DNA of 64,000 nucleotides from Rhizobium leguminosarum (GTDB lineage Bacteria > Pseudomonadota > Alphaproteobacteria > Rhizobiales > Rhizobiaceae). A program made the translations under genes and the position numbers. Numbering within the stretch: position 1 is the stretch's first letter; every line of letters starts with the position of its first letter. Of the stretch, positions 59,185-64,000 are shown one piece after another. The notes beneath the pieces are model-generated. The model saw only the letters and a program-made list of their open reading frames with translations. It searched no databases and was not told the DNA's origin. The stretch spans positions 744,001 to 808,000 of the forward strand of contig NZ_CP025012.1 of NCBI RefSeq assembly GCF_002953715.1. The letters run 5' to 3'.

Positions 59185-59637
59185 CTATAGTGGCTTTCGG
59201 AAGAACACGACGCGCTGCGTCTCCTCAAATCCTAAAGCGGTATGGAGCGCATGGCTGGCTGAATTCTCAAGCGGCGCGTCAGAGCCAAACTCAACACACC
59301 CAAGCGACTTCCCCCAATCGGCAACGGCATTGCAAAGCAATCGTGCGATACCCTTTCGCCTGTCAACGGGCCGGATATAAATCCCTTCGAGGAAGAGAAC
59401 GGGCGAGCTGCTGCATCCATTCACATAATCATGTCGCAAAGTGGCCTCAGCAAACCCGACAGCGTCATTCGCAGCATTTCGAGCGATGAACGCGACGGCT
59501 TCTCCACTTTCTGAAAGAAACGCCCGGCTCAACTCCGCCCGATGATCTTCGAGCGAGTGATGCGGCCACAGCGCAACGCGAAGCTCCGCCCACGATTCAA
59601 CATCCTTTATGGTCCCAATCTCGATAATCGATTCCAT
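59185..59637 (-). CDS. AAC(6')-type aminoglycoside N-acetyltransferase homologue
   Basis: A 150-residue GNAT protein close in pattern to AAC(6') enzymes: WAELRVALWPHHSLEDHRAE, VGFAEATLRHDYVNGCSSSP, FLEGIYIRPVDRRKGIARLL, LENSASHALHTALGFEETQR and the ending VVFFRKPL. AAAGAGAACC precedes ATG 59637. Chromosomal relatives in soil bacteria often give weak or no resistance. 58978-59184 has no recognisable gene, and 59638-60118 likewise. Confidence 0.87.
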   Translation of the reverse strand: MESIIEIGTIKDVESWAELRVALWPHHSLEDHRAELSRAFLSESGEAVAFIARNAANDAVGFAEATLRHDYVNGCSSSPVLFLEGIYIRPVDRRKGIARLLCNAVADWGKSLGCVEFGSDAPLENSASHALHTALGFEETQRVVFFRKPL

Positions 59638-60118
59638 GGTGTGGTTCTCTTTTGTCGCGAAATTCCCGATGAAAGCGACACATGTTTTCCTGACTTTTGC
59701 ACCCTCGCAGAGTAGACGGTTTTGCGATGCCGGCAATGTCCGCCATTGGCGCGAAGCGGCCGGCCTCACTCGTAACACCGCAAACTCCTCGCCGCGAGGC
59801 CGTGTCGTCGCCGCTGATATCGTCTTGGAAGAACTGAGCTTTGTGCGCTCAATCCGCCTCTAATGGAAATGCCGGGTCTTCACCGTAAGCGGTGTTTCGG
59901 TCCCACGTTGCCCTGCTCGCCCTGAGCTGTGATCGACTCTCCCAGGACGCGCAACGGGAGTTTCTCCATGGAGACTAATGGGCGACCGCCGCAGCGTTGC
60001 TGGCCGGAATTTGCAAAACCTGCGCCGGCCCCGGATCGGACAGGCACTATCGGTCAGATTCCAGTTCTGCGGCGCAAAACGATCGTGTATCGTTCCAGTG
60101 CTGAAAGGGAGACGTCGA

Positions 60119-61189
60119 TTGGGCAAGCTCGACAGCAGGGTGGACGCCGTCTTCGCAGATATGGACGTGCCACAGCACCCCGGCGCGGCGTTGCTCGTCA
60201 TCGACCGTGACGAGATTGTCTACAGCAAGTGTTATGGCCTCGCTGATCTTGAGACCTTGCGGCCGATTACAACCGACACCTCGTTTTATCTGGCCTCGAT
60301 CTCCAAGCAGTTCACCGCAATGGCGGCCATGTTGCTGGCTGAGCAGGGGAGATTGAGCTTCGACGACCGCCTGTCTGTCTATTTCCCGCAGCTTCCCTCA
60401 TGGAGTGCGGAAATTTCGCTTCGCCATTTGCTGCACCACACTGCCGGTCTGCCCGATTATTTTCAGCTATTCAGCTCCAGTGCGACGGTCTCCAAATGGA
60501 CCCGTGACATGACGGACGTTACCAACGCGGCCGTACTCGACCGGCTCGTGACGGCTGAACCAGATTTCGCTACGGGGGCAAAGCACGCCTACAGCAACAC
60601 GGGTTACGTGATACTCTCGATGATCGTCGCGATGGTCTCCGGTCAGTCCTTTGCCGACTTCCTGAAAGCCAATGTTTTCGATCCGCTTGGCATGGAGCAT
60701 ACCGTCGTCTTTGACGCCTCCCGTCCCGCGCGCTACAAGCTGGCTCATGGCTATTGGGATGAAAACGCTCGGTTCGAGCGCTGGGATTATCCCCTGCTGA
60801 CAACGGGCGACGGCGGCATCTTCTCGACGCTCGACGATTTGTTCCTTTGGGACCGAGCTTTGAATACCGAACGCCTCGTCTCGAAAGCTACAATGGATGA
60901 AGCCTTCACCTCCGGTGCAACTCATGACGGGGAGACTGTAGGCTACGGCTTCGGCTGGATCACGGATGTCTCGTCATATTTGACGGAAGCCGAACCCGAA
61001 CAACTACTCACACTTGGCGGGGCTGGTCTGCGCTATGTCGCTCATGGTGGAAACTTGGTTGCCTACAACAACTATGTCGTCCGCTTCCTCGATACTCGGC
61101 GCACAATCATCGTGATGACCAATCACCGTGGCGTTCCAGGTCCACGCATCCGAGCGCATCAGGTCGGGCAAATCCTCTTCAGCGAATGA
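60119..61189 (+). CDS. Serine beta-lactamase-family (class C/esterase) protein
   Basis: A 356-residue protein of the class C beta-lactamase/DD-peptidase fold. The nucleophile motif is S60-I-S-K63, the Y158-S-N160 motif is HAYSNTGY, and the later AHGGN replaces the KTG box with H-G-G. That replacement suggests an esterase or aminopeptidase rather than a true beta-lactamase. No signal peptide is visible. TTG 60119 has AAAGGGAG upstream; no closer ATG fits the N-terminus of the family. Confidence 0.85.
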   Translation: MGKLDSRVDAVFADMDVPQHPGAALLVIDRDEIVYSKCYGLADLETLRPITTDTSFYLASISKQFTAMAAMLLAEQGRLSFDDRLSVYFPQLPSWSAEISLRHLLHHTAGLPDYFQLFSSSATVSKWTRDMTDVTNAAVLDRLVTAEPDFATGAKHAYSNTGYVILSMIVAMVSGQSFADFLKANVFDPLGMEHTVVFDASRPARYKLAHGYWDENARFERWDYPLLTTGDGGIFSTLDDLFLWDRALNTERLVSKATMDEAFTSGATHDGETVGYGFGWITDVSSYLTEAEPEQLLTLGGAGLRYVAHGGNLVAYNNYVVRFLDTRRTIIVMTNHRGVPGPRIRAHQVGQILFSE

Positions 61190-61562
61190 GGACTTGCATA
61201 TCGCCTCTAGAGGTGAAGGCGAGACAGTTTCACCCACGCAAAGAGTCCAGGCAGGGCGGAACCGTTGCTGCGGCTATCGGTTAATCCGTCGAGGTCGTGG
61301 CGTGCCAATCGGACGTGACGGAGATGGTGAACGCACCGGTTTTTCCGATTTCTCGGTGCGGGCGGAAACGCCAGGAGAGCACCTTACCCGTTCGCCGCGA
61401 CCTCATCCCGCAGAACAGGATTTCGCGATGATCGAACCCGCCAACCAGGGCCACACATCGATCACTGTCTCCTACGCGCGGAAGCCGCCGCCTGCCCATT
61501 AAAGGCGGTGGAACACGCGAGCGACGATGCTCCGTGTGGATCGATCAGAGGAGGAGAAGGTC

Positions 61563-61781
61563 ATGAGCAAAAACAATTGGAAGGCCGGGCTTCGCGCGAA
61601 GCTGGAGCATCTCGTCGACGACTGCGTTGTGGCCGGGGCCAGGCAGCAGGACGTCTTCGATACGATTATCACGGAGATCGGCAATTTGCGCGCAGCCCTT
61701 GAGCGCGATCCCGACCCTGCGGAGGACGACACTGCCGTCATAGAGGAGCCTGCGAACGATTGGCCCGCGGCCGACAAGTGA
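61563..61781 (+). CDS. Small hypothetical protein
   Basis: A 72-residue acidic protein (KNNWKAGLRAKLEHLVDDCV; RQQDVFDTIITEIGNLRAAL; then Asp/Glu/Pro-rich). GGAGGAGAAGG precedes ATG 61563. Resembles short rhizobial proteins without assigned function. 61190-61562 may contain decayed coding sequence (a frame ending SVSYARKPPPAH), but nothing identifiable. Confidence 0.6.
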   Translation: MSKNNWKAGLRAKLEHLVDDCVVAGARQQDVFDTIITEIGNLRAALERDPDPAEDDTAVIEEPANDWPAADK

Positions 61782-61947
61782 CCTGAATCAGATCGAGAGG
61801 GGCACGTGACCTCCTGGGGACGGGGGCTTGTGGAACCAACTGACGCCGCGGAAGGTTATAGTCCTGTCGCTTGGCAATCGGTTTAGCTCGACCTGCGAGA
61901 CGTGATTGCCCGCGCCGGCCGCTCATCATTCACAAGGGGGAATTGCT

Positions 61948-62205
61948 ATGGAAAGTGCAGGTATCGGCTGGATCGCCGCAATCATCATCGGCGGCATTGC
62001 CGGCTGGCTCGCCGAAATGCTTATGAAGAGCAACATGGGCGTGCTGATGAACATCATTCTCGGTATTGTCGGCGCCATCGTCGCCAACTTTATCCTCTCG
62101 CTCTTCGGCGTCGTCCTTGGCGGATGGCTGGGTTATCTGATCGCGGGCTTTATCGGAGCCTGCATCCTCATCGCTATTGCGAGAATGGTCAGACGAACGG
62201 CCTGA
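61948..62205 (+). CDS. GlsB/YeaQ/YmgE-family stress membrane protein
   Basis: An 85-residue very hydrophobic protein with three membrane segments. It carries the family's glycine pattern (IGWIAAIIIGGIAGWLAEML, MNIILGIVGAIVANFILSLF, GGWLGYLIAGFIGACILIAI). GGGGGAAT precedes ATG 61948. Related proteins are induced by envelope, osmotic or stationary-phase stress; their mechanism is unknown. Confidence 0.92.
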   Translation: MESAGIGWIAAIIIGGIAGWLAEMLMKSNMGVLMNIILGIVGAIVANFILSLFGVVLGGWLGYLIAGFIGACILIAIARMVRRTA

Positions 62206-62282
62206 TCAAACAGGAGGCGGCTTCGCAAACCGGCCGCCTTCATCACGTTTTCGGGTTGCGCTCACGCGTGGTCGTCCGGCGT

Positions 62283-62852
62283 TCACGGATTGACCCAGCG
62301 GGAGGAAGTCAGCGTGCCCAGTTTGTCGTAGGCAAAGACTGCGCGTCGGTTGTCGGCGTGGCGCAGCTGGAACCAGTCCAGCGTCTCGGCCCGGAATATC
62401 AGCACCCCGAAGAAGGCCCGTCCATCGGCGTCTCCGACCGCTGCCTCGCTTACCGGCCGCTTGCCGATCTCGTCGCCGGGCGGCCCGCCCATGTAGGTGC
62501 TGCGCGTCGATCGCGGCAGCAGGCTCCAGGCTTCAGTCGCGCACTCGCTTGCCGGTCCATTGAGTTCGGCCGATCCCTGAAGGCGAAGCTGCACTTTCGG
62601 CTGCGGCCCATAGCCGAGGATGGTGACCAAGGGATTGGCCGATATTTCCTGCCATTTCGGGCTTCTGACATCCGTATGGATTTCCAGGACGCGCCGCGCC
62701 ACATCCACGCGCCGCAGCACGACCATGCGGGCCTGCGGCCGGCCGCCGGCATCGACCGAACAGAGGTTCAGATAGCGGAAGGCCGACTGCGGATCGGCGG
62801 CAGCACCTTCCAGCTCGGCCCAGGCCGATGCATCGACCTCAGCGAGGTTCAC
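62283..62852 (-). CDS. Pyridoxamine 5'-phosphate oxidase-like FMN protein
   Basis: A 189-residue protein of the FMN-binding split-barrel type. Conserved blocks are ARMVVLRRVDVARRVLEIHT, SPKWQEISANPLVTILGYGP and RAFFGVLIFRAETLDWFQLR. It resembles PdxH-like proteins that bind FMN but are not the biosynthetic PdxH. GTG 62852 overlaps the stop of an upstream 21-codon ORF (GTGA), and GAGG precedes it. It is part of a leftward set behind an SDR gene. Confidence 0.85.
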   Translation of the reverse strand: MNLAEVDASAWAELEGAAADPQSAFRYLNLCSVDAGGRPQARMVVLRRVDVARRVLEIHTDVRSPKWQEISANPLVTILGYGPQPKVQLRLQGSAELNGPASECATEAWSLLPRSTRSTYMGGPPGDEIGKRPVSEAAVGDADGRAFFGVLIFRAETLDWFQLRHADNRRAVFAYDKLGTLTSSRWVNP

Positions 62853-62914
62853 TGTGTCGCCTCCGCCTCAGCCTTCTTGATCTCGCCGGCCTTGACGTTC
62901 CAGTTGAAGCACAT
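62849..62914 (-). CDS. 21-codon ORF coupled to the FMN-protein gene
   Basis: It reads MCFNWNVKAGEIKKAEAEAT plus one Gln. AAGGAG is at a good distance before ATG 62914, and the stop codon overlaps the GTG of the next gene. The strong ribosome site and coupling suggest that it is really translated, as a leader peptide or a small protein. Confidence 0.5.
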   Translation of the reverse strand: MCFNWNVKAGEIKKAEAEATQ

Positions 62915-62945
62915 CGCTGTTCTCCTTGGCGTTGAAGCGATCCTG

Positions 62946-63650
62946 TCAGACGGACCGGGTAAGGCCGCCGTCGATCTTGAGGCTCTGGCCGGTGATATAA
63001 CCCGCCCCATCGGAAACGAGGAAGGAAATCGTCGCGGCCACTTCGGCGCTGGTGCCGTAGCGCTTCATCGGCACGCTGTCGCGGCGCTCCTCCGTCGGCG
63101 GCAGGCTGTCGATCCAGCCCGGCAACACATTGTTGATGCGGATGCCGTCGCCCGCATAGGTATCGGCGTAAATCTTGGTGTAGGCGGCGAGCCCGGCGCG
63201 GAAGACCGCCGAGGTCGGGAACATCGCCGACGGTTCAGCCACCCAGGCGGTGGAGATATTGACGATTGCGCCCGACTTCTGCGCCTGCATGATCGGCGTG
63301 ACCAGCCGAACCGAACGGATGACGTTCATCAGATAGACGTCGAGGCCGGTATGCCACTGTTCGTCGGTGATCTCGGTGATCGGCGCACGGGGACCGTGAC
63401 CTGCGCTGTTGACGAGAGCGTCGATCCGACCCCACTTATCCATGCATGCGTCGACCAGGCGCTTCAGGTCGTCGTTGGACTGGTTCGAGCCGGTGACGCC
63501 GATGCCGCCCAGTTCGTTGGCAAGCGCCTCGCCCTTGCCTGACGAGGACAGGATGGCGATCTTGAAGCCATCGGCCGCCAGCCGCTTGGCGGCTTCCGCA
63601 CCCATGCCGCTGCCGCCAGCCGTAATGATCGCTACCTTTTCTACTGTCAT
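62946..63650 (-). CDS. Atypical SDR-family protein without the usual catalytic Tyr/Lys
   Basis: A 234-residue SDR. The cofactor motif TAGGSGMG (residues 10-17) and N-S-A-G are normal. After the Ser of VNIST, however, the sequence is AWVAEPSAMFPTSAVFRAGL, so where Y-x-x-x-K is expected there is S/T and R. The C-terminal GQSLKIDGGLTRSV is typical of the family. It may bind NAD(P) without classical reductase chemistry. It is divergent from a LysR gene at 63768. Confidence 0.85.
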   Translation of the reverse strand: MTVEKVAIITAGGSGMGAEAAKRLAADGFKIAILSSSGKGEALANELGGIGVTGSNQSNDDLKRLVDACMDKWGRIDALVNSAGHGPRAPITEITDEQWHTGLDVYLMNVIRSVRLVTPIMQAQKSGAIVNISTAWVAEPSAMFPTSAVFRAGLAAYTKIYADTYAGDGIRINNVLPGWIDSLPPTEERRDSVPMKRYGTSAEVAATISFLVSDGAGYITGQSLKIDGGLTRSV

Positions 63651-63767
63651 CGTCGCTATCCCTATTCGATTTTGCACCCATTGCCGGGCTCTAATCCTTC
63701 GAATACCATGGGCTTCAAGCGAGAGCGAACCAGTTTTCGTGAAATATCCCAGTAGAAAAACTATCGG

Positions 63768-64000
63768 ATGTCCATGTCCATCGGTAATCTTCCGTCCCTC
63801 AACGGCCTCAAGGCCTTCGACGTGGCGGCGCGTCATCTGAACTTCCGGCTCGCGGCCGAAGAGCTCGGCGTCACCCAGGGAGCCGTCGCCCAGCACGTGC
63901 GAGGGCTTGAGGCGGAACTCGGAGTGACATTGTTCGAGCGCCTGCCGAAGTCATTGGCGCTGACGGGCGAGGGGCGAAGCTATGTCGCCGACGTCAGGCG
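63768..64000 (+). CDS. LysR-family regulator, 5' part (GcvA-like)
   Basis: The first 77 codons of a LysR gene that runs past the window end. The helix-turn-helix pattern LPSLNGLKAFDVAARHLNFR and GVTQGAVAQHVRGLEAELGV is close to GcvA-type proteins. ATG 63768 and ATG 63774 are both possible starts. Divergent from the SDR gene and probably its regulator. Confidence 0.88.
   Translation, partial: MSMSIGNLPSLNGLKAFDVAARHLNFRLAAEELGVTQGAVAQHVRGLEAELGVTLFERLPKSLALTGEGRSYVADVR

Noticed and set aside
61902..63542. A 546-codon plus-strand frame spanning three genes
   Set aside because: It covers genes of both strands (the GlsB-like protein, the FMN protein, the SDR), and its product is low-complexity Arg/Gly/His sequence.

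Overview
The window is high-GC chromosomal-type DNA from an alphaproteobacterium, very probably Rhizobium (R. leguminosarum/etli group). The evidence is the dense set of rhizobial palindromic intergenic repeats, a DUF982 protein, an MFS-PlsC-acyl-CoA ligase fusion, many SDR, TetR, AraC and ArsR genes, and the codon use. I saw no rRNA and no CRISPR array; there is one tRNA (Pro, CGG).

Layout. 1-7.4 kb: the end of an unknown gene, an SDR enzyme, then a TetR repressor divergent from a pspA-yiaA pair with three identical-type operators between them, followed by a 1131-residue phospholipid acyltransferase fusion and a lipoprotein. This reads as an envelope-stress and lipid-repair block. 7.6-9.8 kb: tRNA-Pro with a decayed second copy of its 3' half 0.67 kb downstream, small membrane peptides and a VapBC-type toxin-antitoxin pair. 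9.8-14.5 kb: a folC homologue split by a 113-bp repeat element, a secreted polysaccharide-lyase-like protein, a vsr endonuclease fragment and a LuxR-type regulator. 14.8-19.95 kb: a prophage remnant holding only the early/regulatory module, with a LexA/CI-like repressor, matching operators on both sides and about a dozen tightly overlapping small genes. It has no integrase and no structural genes.

20-52 kb is a mosaic accessory stretch of single metabolic genes and their regulators: three related alpha/beta hydrolases, SDRs, methyltransferases, cupins, GNATs, a two-component system, an adenylate/guanylate cyclase, LysR, AraC, TetR and HxlR genes. Its most striking property is a series of same-orientation copies of gene ends (kinase, methyltransferase, response regulator, acetyltransferase, stress protein). 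Each lies 2.5-7.5 kb from its intact parent, as if segments had been inserted between partial duplications.

53.6-55.2 kb is an IS1182-like insertion sequence with visible inverted repeats. 55.3-64 kb carries a molybdopterin sulfite-oxidase-like enzyme, a DUF938 methyltransferase, an ArsR-SRPBCC-ClpP cluster, an AAC(6')-type acetyltransferase, a serine beta-lactamase-family protein, stress-type small membrane proteins, a pyridoxamine-oxidase-like protein, an atypical SDR lacking the usual catalytic Tyr/Lys, and the start of a divergent LysR regulator.

Coordinates for most genes were set by choosing the start with a visible Shine-Dalgarno sequence. Family assignments come from motif and sequence recognition, not from database searches.
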